A stretch of DNA of 64,000 nucleotides, taken from positions 9,996,287 to 10,060,286 of the forward strand of contig WARS01000033.1 of NCBI GenBank assembly GCA_008933995.1. Reading direction: 5' to 3'. The position numbers and the translations under genes are program-made. Positions 36,142-61,300 of the stretch are shown piece by piece. The notes under the pieces were generated by a model. It was not told the DNA's origin. It was given only the letters and a program-made list of their open reading frames with translations, and did no database searches. Every line of letters begins with the position of its first letter. Position 1 is the first letter of the stretch. The DNA comes from Datnioides undecimradiatus. Its lineage: Eukaryota; Chordata; Actinopteri; Lobotiformes; Datnioididae.

Positions 36142-36564
36142 GTGAGGAAAAGTAAAAACAATCGGTTTTCTGAGGATCTCTTCATAAAAGACTATGATTG
36201 GTATGTCGCCTTGAACATACATGAAATCTGACCCACAATTAATATTAAAGAAAACGTGTCTTATATTTCAGGACTTATTACAGACAGCTCACTGTAGAGT
36301 TGTGATGGTTCCGTGACACTGGCCGTCAAAACACTTGAAACATTTTGATATTTATGGCCTGTAGATGTAAAATGACTGGAAACTCCAGTGAAGCAAGGAG
36401 GAAACTAACAGAAAGAAAAAACAAAATCATACACTAAGCTTATGTAATGAATGAAGTATTAAAAATATAGACTGAAATATTCTTCAACCACTCTGATGAA
36501 ACTGCAGAGATGACAGGAGACTGTCGAGGCATGGAAACTCCTCCAGCTATCCTTGCTTCCTCCT

Positions 36565-47961
<11,397 letters not shown>

Positions 47962-48120
47962 TGCTATTTTACGAGATTACGTTCAGTAAAAAAACTCAAA
48001 ATAGTTCACAGATACTGAAGACTGTGGCGAGGCGAACGCTTGTTGGTATCGTTCAACATGTACGTAAGAAACCTGCGACAGTTCAAGTCAAAGCGTAGTG
48101 CGCCACCCCGCGGCGGGAGG
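47962..48120 (-). promoter_or_regulatory. Promoter region of ddx46 with a CTCF-like site
   Basis: CpG-retaining region upstream of the start codon with no TATA box. GCGCCACCCCGCGG (48100-48113) reads CCGCGGGGTGGCGC on the minus strand, matching 12 of 14 positions of the classical CTCF motif CCGCGNGGNGGCAG. Confidence 0.45.
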
Positions 48121-48429
48121 TCAGAAGAGCACATACAATTATTCACTGAAGCCTGGGCGACACAGGACGAGCCAAATACGTTGTAAAGTAAGAAAAGAAA
48201 TAGAAATGATTTAGAACCTCAGACCTATTTTAAGGCTAAATAAGGTAAGACACGTTTGTTATAAAGCACATTTTGATCACTGTGGCAATTTAAAGGGCTT
48301 TATAGAAAAAAGAAAAAAAATACAATAAAGGTAAAACAATGTAATTTACTTAAAAGGCATGATCCGGACAAGGGCTCTAGCATGCCTCAGTTTCAAATAC
48401 AGTCACACAAAATGATATAGTAGTTAAAA

Positions 48430-51400
48430 TCCAGGATTTTATTATGGATGGCGTGTAAGCAAATTGTCACTGGAAAGTAGGTCTTCAGCAAAGTTTATTC
48501 ATGTGCAGTGTCCCAGTTACATAGGCCCATAAATAAAATAAACCAATTAAGAAAGTGAGAGGCAAAACGTAGGGTCTATCACACAAGCAGTATTTATTTG
48601 GTATGAACTGTCTGGTTATTCATTCCTGTGTTATTCCTGTTTTATGCAGAGACTGTTTACATTAGGTCAACATTACACTTGTTACTGAAGCTCAAATACG
48701 TAAGGTACCGTAACTCACCATTAAAAACAGTTATTTTGTAAACATTATCAAAAACAATCAAGTAGGTCAGAAAAAGTTGTAGGATAAATCACACCAATTC
48801 ATTTACATGAAAAAATATTCACACTAATAAATTAATTTGGATGAAATTTAAAGTATGGAGAGAGGACATAACAGGACAGACATAGAGAGTATATATATAT
48901 ATATATAGAAAATATGTATGAAAGAGGCTTGAACAAAGCAGAGCAGAACACATCACCAGAATTACTCTACACAAATTAGCGTACAGGCTCCCGCTGCCAC
49001 ACATTCCACTGCAGCGCAGTGTTTTCCAGTAAAACCCAAAACATTCCCGTCAATCGCACTTTTCAATACGTACACATACTGTATGAAGTTTACTGCGTTT
49101 TTAAGCTCATAGCCGTGCAAAAATAAAACACTCCACGTCTGAGGACTAAATGCTTCTTCTGACTTCACAACTTCAACAAAAGGAAGAAAAGTTGTTCATA
49201 ACATAGGTGGACCCTTCCAAACACAGGATGACAGATCACAACAGAATATTTAACTTAAAGCACTGGCAAGAAGGAAATCTGCCACAATACACATGGTGAT
49301 CCTTAGCTACCAATTAAAAGGGAACTATGGTTCCCAAGTCATCACAAACTGACTGATGTTGCACAATTAATAAAAAGGTTAGTTTTTCAGTTGATGGATG
49401 AGGATTTTAGCATTTCATGTTTGTGCAAAAAAAACCCAAATACGGTAATTTTAATATTCAACATTTAATACTTAAATCTTCAACAAACTGAAAGCTGGGA
49501 GGCCATGGTTATAACTGCTCCTCACGCTTTGAAACCTCCAAATAATAAGCTCTGAATCTGATGTGATCATGCTCATTTATTTATTTCCAGTACTTTTGCC
49601 ATCTCTTGTCTTCTGGACCACCCCATTTCGAGATTTTAAAAATGTGATCAAACTTTTGTTCTCAGTTTACATCCTGAACTAACTGATCTCACCCATAGAC
49701 TGTACATAAAGATGGGCGACACGACAGCTCCTCACAGTGGACATCTGTCTCCAAACGATGTAAACAGTACATGATGGCAGCACCCAACTTTTTTGTCCTC
49801 ATATTTGTAAGGTGAGAGGAAGTATAGACAGGTCATTCACCTTTATATACAGTCAAGATGTAGTTATAGATGGTTATCAGCTGGAGCCATGTGGAATATC
49901 TGTGTGAAACTGCAGCTCTACTTTTGCTGGATGATGTACATATGGCAGAGAGGAGAAAATGGACTCGTGGGAAAAAAACAAGTCAGAGCTCTGAGAATAA
50001 CCACAGAATCCCCAAAAAGAAATCACTGAAAGATTGAAGTCCTCCTTAAATTAATCTCAGAGCACACGTTTCTCGTATGGTCCTAATGCAATCACATTTG
50101 TGTTTCAAAAGAAATGTTTTGCTTGATCCTCACGATGGCTATAATTTGTGACACAACTGCGAAGCATCAAAGTCGTCTACTGTTTGAGGTCAAATGTTGT
50201 GACAAATCAGCAGAGGCAGCGATACGAAGGGAAAAGAAACCACTGGCTCCTGTCAGCATTGATGATACTGTCTAGGTTTTCGACTGTTAATGATAACGGA
50301 TCAAGAGCGCCACTGAACCTCTTTACACCAAGGGTCAATGTGAAGGTAGCTAGCATGAAAGGAAAATACACTGACCTCAAGTCTGCCTAACTTAGCTTTT
50401 GCATCATCTACAGAGACTATTAGGATTTTATAGGACTCGGAACAACTCAGTATTTTTCCCCATCTTTCAGTAAACTGTGCTATGTCAATATCAACATACT
50501 GTTTTGCATTTGCTATATTATGTGATTTAAAGCAAGACCATGCTGCTTTTAAAGAATAAATAACACAATTTTTCATTACAAATGAACAACTGACTTTATA
50601 AATCGTGAAACACAGCATTTCCAATTCAACACACTCCAAGGGTGCTTGTGGCTACAGTGGCCCCTGTTTAGGATTCCAAGCAAACAGTTTAAGTTTTTGG
50701 AAAACCATGAGCAGATGATCAGGTTTGTGTTGCCCTCAAGTGTTTTAACTTTTCCCCTCCAGTGATGTGGAAGTTGTACTCCTGGATGTGTCAGTACATG
50801 GTGACATCACGGTTGGATGGGGTTACAGGTGAAAGACATTTGTGTTTAGGGCAGCAAAACAGTGTTTTTGAGTTGCAGTGTAAGGTGTTCGCATTACATA
50901 TTGCAATGAGTTTTGTTAGGATTTGTATAATTTGGAGATACATTTGCCAAATTGTCAAAGAATTTTTAAATTAATAATGATATAGCCCCTAGCCCTTGAG
51001 GGACTGTGTGTCCTGTTCAAAAGTTAAATGGAGTCTGTGGCTGTCAGACTGATGATGCTGTCCACTCCTGAATATGACATTTGTCATTTTCTGTGCTAGA
51101 CATGTAAAATCACTCAGAACAAGAAATGCCATACATTCTTTGAATAAGCACGCACTGTCCTTCTGTTTCTCAGCTTCAATCTGGAGCAGACTTCTGTAAG
51201 AGATCTGTAACAAATACTGGACTCTCTGGTCACATGTAGCTTGGCCTTAACGGAATCTGGAAGTGCTGAATTAATCAGCACTCGTCCAGCTGTCGAGCGA
51301 CCCTGATTGCAAGGCCGCGAGGATTCGTTTCCAAACTGTCGACAACAAACCCACGGCAGCCGATGTAAATGATCATGCCTTGTTGCAATGGGAGACACGG

Positions 51401-51452
51401 GAAGGGAACATCAAAAAGCGGGCATGGGAGTAAACTGAATCCTCCTGGTCCA
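48430..51452 (-). other. camlg 3' UTR and camlg-ddx46 intergenic DNA
   Basis: No gene seen. AATAAA signals on the minus strand at 49576-49585 (two overlapping), 48593-48598, 48494-48499 and 48438-48443 would allow 3' UTRs of about 1.9-3 kb; the one in use cannot be told from sequence. The stretch is A/T-rich. A fish-type repeat phrase (CCCATAGACTGTACATAAAG ATGG) lies at 49690-49713. Confidence 0.45.
48890..48907. repeat. (TA)9 tract
   Basis: Alternating TA run in the region between camlg and ddx46. Confidence 0.9.
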
Positions 51453-54400
51453 TCAGGGAGTCTCTGAACCAATGAGCTGCAGGATCTCGTGGGAGAGGAT
51501 GAACGTGAAGAAGTAAACACAGAGGTCTGCGAAGACGTCACCCATCCTCCTGTAGGTGTCCATAGAGCGGTTTATGACCTCCGCAGGGATGCCAGACAGC
51601 AACAGGGCAGTGGTCAACACAGTGGTCTGGGCCTTTTTCTCAACCTGGAACAGATGAGTATCAATATAACACACGGTGGTAGCAAATAATTACTGTGTCA
51701 TTGGGACAGTCAACTGTTTAGGCAACAAAATGTCAGAAAATTGTGACATACAAATGTTTCACAGGAGCGAGCTACTGATACACACATTTTTCCTTGATTA
51801 ATGACCAAATGTAACAGTTATCTAAATAAATAAATGCTCCAAAATGTCAAAGTATTCCTTTAATGATGACATTATCAAAACGATAGTTTCTCATTTCTCA
51901 ACTGATTCATCACTACAGTTTGTTTTTGGGACATACATGTGATACAGGCAGACTCAAAATATGTCACCTTTGTCAGACATAAATAAAGATTTTCTATAAT
52001 TAAGACTAAGAAATCTGTGGCATGACATTAACCAAAAAAACCTTTAACTTTCTGTTTAAAATCAAACATGTTACTCGTATATCCAAATTACATGCAAAGT
52101 GTTTATCATCAGAACATTAAATCATGGAAAGGGATCAAAATATCAAACTCACCTTTGGAAAGTATTTGGACAGCCCCATGTAGGCCAGCTCGAGGGTCAG
52201 AAATGGAGCAAATATTGACTAGAATAAAAGCAAACGACAGCCTAATTACCACAACAACATCATGTTACAGCAACGACTGCATTCCGATGCACTGTTATTA
52301 AATATGGGCCAATATGCATGCAAAGATGTATATTCTTTTTGTAACTTTGTAGTGATACAATGAGTTTAAAAGCAGTTTCTCAGTTTAGTCGCATATACAC
52401 CAATACCAATATGATACAGATGTGTCCAAGATAAGTGATATCAATCACCAATATGTCACAGCGAGCAGACTCACCAGATACTTGCAGACAAAAACTCTAA
52501 CAAAAACAGCGAGGAGGACGCTGCCGATGAGCCTGAAGATTCTGAAAGGATCAAAATCCTCAGAGTCCGACCCTCCGTCCTGGGCCGGCTTCTCATTGGC
52601 CAGCTGACCGCGCAGTTTCATTGCATCGTCAAAGCGGGACAGGTACTTCTGGAGGCCTCGACGTGGGGAGCCGCTGAGGTCGTCGGACACATGTTCCCCC
52701 CTCTGCCTCTGTCGAATCCCTCCAATGTCATCTTCCAGGGAGCCTCCATGTGGCTCAGTGATGCCTGGCAAGGGTGAGCCCCTCCTCTCCGGGGTCCCGC
52801 TGAGGGAGCGGCTGCCGAGCCCCGAAGCCTCTGGCAGGAAGGGAGATGGTCTCGCAGACGATGAGGACCACGACTCTGACCTGTCAAGATCAAGGTGGAA
52901 GTGTGGTTCTGTGGGACGCCGAGACGCTCCAGCTGCACACAAAAGACCATATCAGGAACATTAGACTGTGCCAATGCCAAAACAACAAGGTTATGAATTC
53001 TAAACAAAAGTTATTTATAAAAAAAAAAAAAGACAAAACAGTATGTACTTCAAATTTCTCTGTGTGACAAATGTAACAGTATGCGGCTGGTCTCCTTGTT
53101 ATGTGACTGTGAATTGAATGTGTTTTTTGAGTAAAAACGGGCAATTTGAAGGCGCCATCCTGGGCATTTTTCCACTATTTTCTGACATTCAGTGGACTAA
53201 TGACTACGACTTGTGATTAACTGCAAAAATATTTGGCACGTTAATAGCTGCAAACCTTCATTCGACATAAACGTCAGTATGTTTGCAGCTCAGTTTAGAA
53301 ACAAAGATGTTAGAGGAAGCTGCTTCTGTGACTGGCAGCACAGACTGCAGAGGCTTTGTTGCATCATTTGAAATCTCCAATTCAACTCAACAGAAGGCTG
53401 CTGCTCACATCACACATTGCCTTCCTCTGTAGCTGTAGGACAATGCAGCCTGCCTATAACTCTGCTCAGGGTGTGGTTGGTTAAAGCCATACTGGGAATT
53501 AAACAGAATTAGAGTCAAAGCGAGCTTTACAGAAGATGATGATAGCTCAGACAGCAGCAAAGATGAAGTGGGTGACAGTCACCTGGCGATTCAGTACTCT
53601 CTCTTGTTGACCACATTACAAGAAGCAACTGCATTTTCCTTTTTTTTGAGCTAATATTACAATAGTTTTGATCATGTGACACCATTTTTAGCTTCCCTTC
53701 ATTGGCTCTCTAATCATGTCATATCTGTCTGATTTCATTCAAACTTAGAATCCATCCTGTAGTCTCCGCGTTCAGAATAATGGCTCCTGTTTGTGCCCAG
53801 TTACAGAGAAGTCTGCAGGCTGCAGAATGTAACTTTACTGGTGACAGGTTGGGCTCAGTCTCAGAACCTACTGAAGTATTTAAAGCCAATGTCTGTCCCG
53901 CAGAAAAGAAACACTAACTCATTCTTATAACACTCTGTTTTCACCCATCACTCTCTCTCGGTCTCTCTTTTCTCCTATTTCCTCCTCCACATCCTCTCGG
54001 TGCTGTATCATCAACCGACCCACCATCCAACCCCCTGTGCGTGTTGTTTTCCCATTTTCTTTGCCTCTCGCGTGTTTGTGCTGTTGAGATCCCAGATCTA
54101 TATGACATATGGAATCTACATCTGTGTCACCCTGAGTACCATACTGTTACGTTACTATGTTGATCGACTCTACTTCCACCCTGGAAGAGGAACAACTGAT
54201 CAGTTGCTCACTCGTGTTACTTGCATTTTTGCTCTGTTAACGGGGGATTGCAAGTGGTGGGGGGGTCCGTATTTGAATGAGTGGTCTAAGGACACACTAT
54301 AAGGCAAATTTACCGGGCTGCATTATGAAAACTGATTTCACGTTTCAATAGAAAAGACCCGCCGAACAACCCTGCAATATGAACTGAACCAGTTATCACG

Positions 54401-54557
54401 GCATACCGTTGTTTTCAGACTCGTTTTTAGCGTAGCCCACGATTCTGTTCATCCTGTCCTCTGAATTCATAAGCAGTTTTCTCCTCCGGATCTCTGCTCT
54501 CCGCTGCGCCGCCGACAGAGAGCCTGTCTTCTCCTCGCTGGCCTCTCCGGACTCCAT
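51453..54557 (-). CDS. camlg: Calcium-modulating cyclophilin ligand / GET2 homologue (four coding exons)
   Basis: ER membrane receptor subunit which, with WRB/GET1, receives tail-anchored proteins from the TRC40/GET3 ATPase and inserts them. Exons: 54407-54557, 52475-52932, 52153-52218, 51453-51644; phases 1, 0 and 0 agree, giving 288 residues (human 296). The N-terminal cytosolic basic motif [20 protein letters not shown] at about 19-38 is the GET3-binding site. A Ser/Pro-rich acidic linker of low conservation follows (about 50-175). Three membrane segments lie in the C-terminal third: about 182-203 ([13 protein letters not shown]), 204-222, and a hydrophobic pair in 226-288 ending [19 protein letters not shown]. 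The start is the first ATG after the CpG-rich promoter. Tandem with sec24a upstream and ddx46 downstream. No damage seen. Confidence 0.95.
51700..51930 (+). repeat. Degenerate fish-type repeat in camlg intron 3
   Basis: CTGTTTAGGCAACAAAATGT CAGAAAATTG, AAAATGTCAAAGTATTCC and ATTATCAAAACGATAG are phrases of the GATTAGTTG-type family also seen at 15785-15960. Confidence 0.45.
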
Positions 54558-54760
54558 GTCGCAACTGAATCGCCGTAAACTACAAACTAAACGGACAAGA
54601 CATGAAAAGTGCGATTGAACAGCTTTACTGGCGACAACACAAAAGCCTCAGATCACTGAATTAAACGGTAAACATGACCGTGCGTTGTCTGAAGCATGGC
54701 GCATAATGATGGCGTCACAGCCGAGCATGACAAAGCCGATAGCTAGAATTTGAAGCCCCC
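54558..54760 (-). promoter_or_regulatory. Promoter region of camlg
   Basis: TATA-less. Contains GATGGCGTCA (about 54710-54719), a YY1-like GATGGCG overlapping a CRE/ATF half-site GCGTCA. Confidence 0.35.
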
Positions 54761-54959
54761 AACGCTGACTTGCAGGAAATCGAGGTCTTTATCTGTTGGG
54801 TAAGGCGTGGTTAGGGGGTTCTGATGCACTTAAAATATAAAGAAAATGTAAAAAGCAATAAAATGTGAATCAACAGCTTACAGATTTAAAGGGGACCAGC
54901 TCCAATATCATACATGAGCTACATAAGGGATTATGTAACATGAAAGAGAATGCAGTCAT

Positions 54960-55180
54960 AATTAGAGCTGTAATGAAATGTAATGAAATAATGATCTCTT
55001 TCACTTGCAATTAAGTTGATGATCGTTTTCTCCAGTTATTGATAAATCTTGTGGTTGAGAGAACGTCAGAAAACAAAAAAAAAGTCTCCCATAGTTTCCC
55101 ACAGCCAAAAGCTCAAGGACACCCATTTTACAGGAATGCATATTTAGCAAAGAAACAATATTTCAGTGCATCAATGACTT
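54960..55180 (+). repeat. Degenerate fish-type interspersed repeat
   Basis: AGAGCTGTAATG, AACGTCAGAAAACAAAAAAA, TTTCCCACAGCCAAAAGCTC, AAGGACACCC and TTTAGCAAAGAAACAATATT occur in the order found in the family described at 15785-15960. This is the most complete copy in the window. Confidence 0.5.
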
Positions 55181-57190
55181 CTAGCCTGGAAACATGCAAT
55201 GGTCAATTTTCAGCCCTGTCTGAAAATAAGATTTTTTGCTTGTGACCCTTTATGAGTAGCAATGTGTACTGTACTGCTCGAAGTTTTTCTTTATGAGCTA
55301 TTTTACACAAGAAAGTGAAGATTAGACAAAAACAAACTTAATTTTGTGAAACAGAAAGTTTTTCTTCCTGCCACAGTTTTTTTCACTACCCCACCATCAG
55401 GTAGTATTTAAAGAAACTGCATTTTCATAATCACTGCAACACTGTAATAAAAACATTATACAATCATAATACACACAGGACCTGGAGTTGCTAAGTTGTG
55501 CAGAAGCACCCTTAAAAGTGCTTAAAGAGTTTTAAACCCACAGGTTCAGCAAGTCTGCTGAAGGTGTGGTTCATAACATATCAACATTAACATGTTGATA
55601 CATAAAAATGAAACATACCAAGGCTTATTCAATAAACCCATCACCCCCTGACTACAAAAAAGAGAGAGGGAACAGCAAAAACATCCAATTAAAGTTGAAA
55701 GAGCAAGGAACTTTAAAATCAAACAGTGCACTGATAAGATTGGTAAATATCTGATGGTACAGCTCTGTGACCACCATACAGAGCTGCGGACAGGGATAAT
55801 AGTGTTTTGTCCTATACTTACAGTAAAATGACAGTACAAATGTATAAAATGATTAATAAAATAACTGCATAAAATTGCTGACTCAGGTCAACTGAAAATA
55901 TTAAATATATCGACTACAGAAACACAATACAACCGGCTTTTTAAAGGTCACATGAAAGCAAAGCTGACATTGTTCCAGTTTCATAAGAGATCATCATCCT
56001 ACGGGGGTGGAGTTTTATTTAATTATGACCTTTGGATATAAAAGCAGAATTATAAAAAACATGTTACAGGTCTTTTGATAACTCTAAAAGCTCTAATGTT
56101 TGGCTCTAAAAATATGTTATTGTTCAAATCACATTTTTATTGCTGACATTTGGAAATTATATATTATAATTATATCAACTAAAATATCATCATGGTCCTC
56201 AAACCCTTAAGGTATCAGTTAAGCATGTTTAAGTGTTTAAGCATTTGCAGGCACTGACCAACATCATAAACTGTACTGTTACATTAGTTGTTGGAAATTC
56301 TCCGTCTGTTCCCACTGGTGTGGTTCACCATAGATCAGAGGCGGGAAGAAGCTATTGTTTTACTAATATGTGTCGAGTCAGGTCCTCAACTTTGTTTTTC
56401 ATGTCCTTAATGAGTTATTATGTGCACCTTCATCCATTTAACATGTAATTTAACATTTCAAGAGATTATGAAGGTTTTTTTTTACTTTATACATTTTTAT
56501 TATTTACTTTCACCAAAGCCAGGTTATTAGTGTTTTAATCTGCTATTCCTGTGTCACTGTCACTATTAACAGTCACACATCTCTGAGCAGCTTGGTTTGT
56601 AGTTTTACATAGTGTTATTGACCTGCAGGTCCACACTAGCAAACACACCTTCCCACTGATCTTATTCAAAGTGACTGGCTGTTGTTTAACTGATTCAAAA
56701 CACGTTTTGTCTCAAAAATGAAAAGTTGATTACATGCACACTTTCTCATATAGTTTTTAATCTTAGGATTTGAGTAGTGGTTGAAATCAAGCCATCCCTG
56801 AGCAGACGCCCAAATAAGGACAAAGTCATCAAGTGAAGTCACATGTCATTGTCGAGCTGCAAGTCTATTTGATTCATGGCTCAAGTCCAAGTCATGTGAC
56901 TCAGGTCCACACCTCTGCACTTTACTCTATACAAACACAGGCTATTTTTATTTTCATCAGTTTTTTTATGAAAGACAATTTTGTGCATGAAGACCAAAAC
57001 ATATTTGTCTGTTCCTAAATACATTTTTCTTATATAATACATAGATTACAAACTGTATGAAATCAGACCAAATCAAAAACCTTTGTTTCATGCTTAGTCA
57101 AGAGAAAACCTGCCTAAAATTGGTCCATATTCTGTCTTCTAGTCTTCATCTTCACTATAAACACTGTTCACCCACCAAAACACAAAACTA
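55180..57190. other. Intergenic DNA between sec24a and camlg
   Basis: A/T-rich, no coding frame with a domain, no tRNA-like T-loop. I see nothing beyond scattered A/T runs. Confidence 0.5.
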
Positions 57191-57211
57191 CATTTAAAAA
57201 GTCCCAAACAT

Positions 57212-57217
57212 TTTATT
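57212..57217 (-). promoter_or_regulatory. Probable poly(A) signal of sec24a
   Basis: First AATAAA on the minus strand after the sec24a stop, about 1.15 kb downstream. A variant ATTAAA lies at 58018-58023. Confidence 0.45.
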
Positions 57218-58370
57218 CTCTTAGCGTCATTTCACCTTAATGTTTATACTAAAATCAGCATTTCTTCACCTTTATATAATGCAGTCTTTTCAATATACAA
57301 GTATCAATAAGCATGATTAAAAGATCACAATGGCTTTGTTATGTCTGTGTTAAAGAATTTCCCATATCCTATTATATTAAAATATTTCATATATAGAGTT
57401 TGTATTTGAACAGAGGTTTAATAAAAAGTGAGTTCCCATACAAGGCAATTATAGAATTTAATCAGATTGGGAGTCTCATAAATTATTAGATTATCAGAAA
57501 AAAAGAAGAGGAAATGAACAGAACAGCGATGTAGTCAGAGGTGCTCTGAATGTCCAGACACAGAAAAGATGACAGGGAGTTTCTGAAGGACACATCAGGT
57601 CAATGAAAACGTTTCCACTGCCGAGTCACACACACATTCAAGGCAGCGGTGACGGCAAGGCCGATCCGCCCTCAAACACCTTTGACATTTCTGCCTTTTA
57701 TGGCAGACTCTACAGATTTGTTCGACACACATTTATAATGACGGAGAAATAAAAAGCACACGTTCTGTCCTGCGGGTACGATGCTGAGAGTGCTGTTAGA
57801 GCTCAGGTGTTCTGCATACAAACACTCCTGGTCACACCCAATAACAGTCTTTGAGCGCAAACATACTAAACATCCTCATAGATCTAGTCTGAAGCATACA
57901 AACATACACACATACACACGTTTGACTTGTTTTAGTAAAGACGACTGTGCTTTTTCCGCAAAAAACACTTCACACATCCGTTTGCCCGGGCTGTATCTGA
58001 ACGATAAACACTGTTTCATTTAATCATTGACATACAACAAAAATCATTATTGTGGATTTCTCATCTTTGTTTTTCTCTTTTCTTCTGATGTGTTGCTTCA
58101 GCTGGGTAAAAAGTGCCAAAATAAGCATCATTCTATGTCACTCTCTGTCCTCGCACTGTCCGTCATGATTGATTTGAGTGACGCTTCACATAATTTCAGC
58201 TCAGGAGTTTTTCCTCAGAGGGAGAGAGAAGGTAGACCACAGCTGGAGATTCCTTCAGTCTGCCCCCCACTGCTTTCACACATATACACACATACAGCCA
58301 CACACACAAACACACACCTACGCACATCCTCACTTCAGTGTTTCCCACGACTCCACAGTCCCACTGAAGA

Positions 58371-61300
58371 TTATTTGGAGATTTGCTGTTGGAGGTGAAG
58401 CAGGAACTCGTAGTAAGACAGGGCCGACTCCGTTCGGTCCTCAATCATGTTCTGCATAAAGCTTGCTTTTCGCTGGCTCTCGTCCCTGAGAGAGTCAAAA
58501 AACAACAAAAAGAGTTCAAGAGACAAAAAGACAAAAAGAAGCCAAGAGTTTTGCTTTATAATGAACTCTGAGGATCTGGGATGCACACTTCTGATTTTTA
58601 CTTTGTCAAATATGCTGAATGCCGATTTTTTCTCATAAATTATGTCTGAATTTTGCTCCAGTTGAAAAATTAACCTCAATGTTGCTCAGTTTTCAGATTT
58701 TTGGCTAAGCGTTTTGATTTTATTGAGAAAGCAGGCTTTTCCAGGGTTCACTCAGTGGAACAGAAAGGGACCATAAAAGAACAGCACATTATCCTTGAGA
58801 AAGATTAAATCAGCTGGCAGCAGCTGTCAAATGGTTTTAATTTCACACACTTTTGCTACTTCAGTCTTTACTCTCCTTTAGAGGATGCTGTGTGTGGCCC
58901 ACCTGATGACATGCAGGGAGGGGAAGAACGGCCTCTGCTCCCTCAGCCAGCCAATAAAAGCTCTGGTTCTCTGTGACTCGGCAGTGTCCAGTTCCGGGAG
59001 CATATACTGTGAGAGCAAAGAAAAATAGGTCCATCAAAAATGGCCACAGCTGGTGGAAACAGTGTTTTATCAGCGTGACTGCTGCAACATAAAGTTTGCT
59101 ACCAAGTTATCAGGCACGGCAGCGTAGTTGGGAACTCCCAGGACTTGTGTGAGGAAGTTGGGGTGGCAGTTGCGTCCAATCCACAGATACATGACCTGTT
59201 GGAACAGAATAAGGTACATTCAATACAATCACAAATAAACAGGAAGTACTATAGTATTGGGAGCTACACACTTAGACACCAGACTTACTACTGGGTGCTT
59301 GAAATGTTAGGGAGATACAAACTGAAGCTTAAACCGATGATTTAATTCAAACCAATACTGGAAAACTGGAAAATCATCAGTAAGGCTTTAACACTGCTGC
59401 TCTGCACAATCACTGAACTGCTACACGGCAATAGAGACCGAGTTTGACACCAGATGATCTTTGATAGACCAAAATGTCTTTGGAAACTTTACACATTTTA
59501 CTTTTACCAAGCAAGAAATCTCTGTCCAAGTGTTATCATTAGCACTTTATTCATATCGCATATCCCACGTCTGTTATATCCAAAGCGTCTGTATGGTTGA
59601 CTAAAGTAATTGGGAAAATTGTATGGAATCATGAAATGAGAGAGACACTTTTCCTCAGGATTCAGACAGGTTTGAGACATCAGCTTTTTATTTCTGTTGG
59701 CTTGTTAAGAGTGCTAAAAGCCCCGTACCGTTCCAGCATCCATGAGGAAAGCTGCCTCCCTGCTGAGCTTCTCCACAGACAGCTGCAGCAGCCTGGGCTG
59801 AGGGATGGTCCGCTCACTGATGTTCAAAGCTCCCTGAGGACGCAGGAAACAGAAGAAAAGGGAAACAAAGGGGGCAATAAAGTAACTGTGGAAATGTTGA
59901 GGTGACTGTTCAAGTTCAGTTTAGTCTTAACAGCAAAAAAGCAAAACAGAACTAACAAATAAAAAATACCCAATCTAAGTGCCCCACAAAAACAGCGTTT
60001 GGTCACATATCAATGTACTACGCACAAATCTATTTTTCACATTTTTACTCTAGTCACATCTTTATCAAAAACAAAACACTGAAAAACATCAATTGTGTCC
60101 CTTTCGCCTCTGATGAAACAGTATCAGGGATCACTGCTTTTAGGCATGTGAAGACACTCCCTCCTCACCTCATCGGTCAGATCGTCGACACGGTACAGAG
60201 CAGGGTGGATCATCAGCATGGCGTAGGCCAGAGGCTGGTACTTCAGCTGACACATGGAAAACACCCGATCATCCAGCCTGGTGCTGGTGCCCGTCCTGAA
60301 GGATTTCTGCACGGTTCACGCACAAACACATAAAACTGGATGAATAAATGCTCAACAGAAGTAAAAACGGTTTCTGAAGTTAACAAATGTTAAATAGTGT
60401 GATCATGTGTTCATTTAACTGGTTAATTAACTGAGGGGAGCTGTTAACCTGTTTGAGCAGGGCAAGGATGAAGAGGGGGAAGAGTCGGAGGCAGGCTGGA
60501 GCCAGCAGGCCGGGCTGCTGGATGGTCAACACAGACTGCCTGTAGGATGCAAGTGAGTCAATGACAGCGTTGGTCATTGCATCTCTAGCGTCACCCAGAC
60601 TTGCTGTGACCGAGCGGTCCACAGCTGGAGAGAGAGAAAGAGAGAGGGAGACATATTTGTATTAGTTAGGAGTCACAATATGTAGGAGTTAAAGATTTTT
60701 GACTTCTGGAACAAAAAACATATACAATTAAAATGTTGTGACTGATGCTTTAATCACATATATAATGGCACGTGGTGAGATTTAGACAGACATAGACTTG
60801 GAAGGCTTTTTATTTTAACTCAGCTTTAAAGATTTTAGTATTGTGTCCATTAATGAGCAGTTTAGAACAGCTGTGGGCTCTCAGTCGAAGCGAGGCACAG
60901 ACAACAGTGGTAAAGCCGCTCTGTTCAAAATATCAGTTTCTGTTCCGTAAGATATGAGATGAGCCAGAACAGATCTGACTGCTCAGTATGTGATGGTTGC
61001 TAGGTAACCACAGCTGTCGCCACTCATCTCCATCTGTCAGTGCTAATAACAGTGAAGTGGATGAAAACCCTTCAATGGTTTTGGGTCCAGCAAATCAAAA
61101 GACTATTTACTGTAACAATGAATAATAATTTCAGATTGATGCTTTAGAGAAAGTTTGGCCATATTACACACAGAGTTTTGAATGAAAACAATAATGTTGA
61201 AAACACTCTTCCTGTGATGTCATCCAGTATCCAGAAAATTGTCACTAGTGATAAGAAAACCTGAGATATACTGTTTTTACTTTGTTTTAGTTCATTTTGA

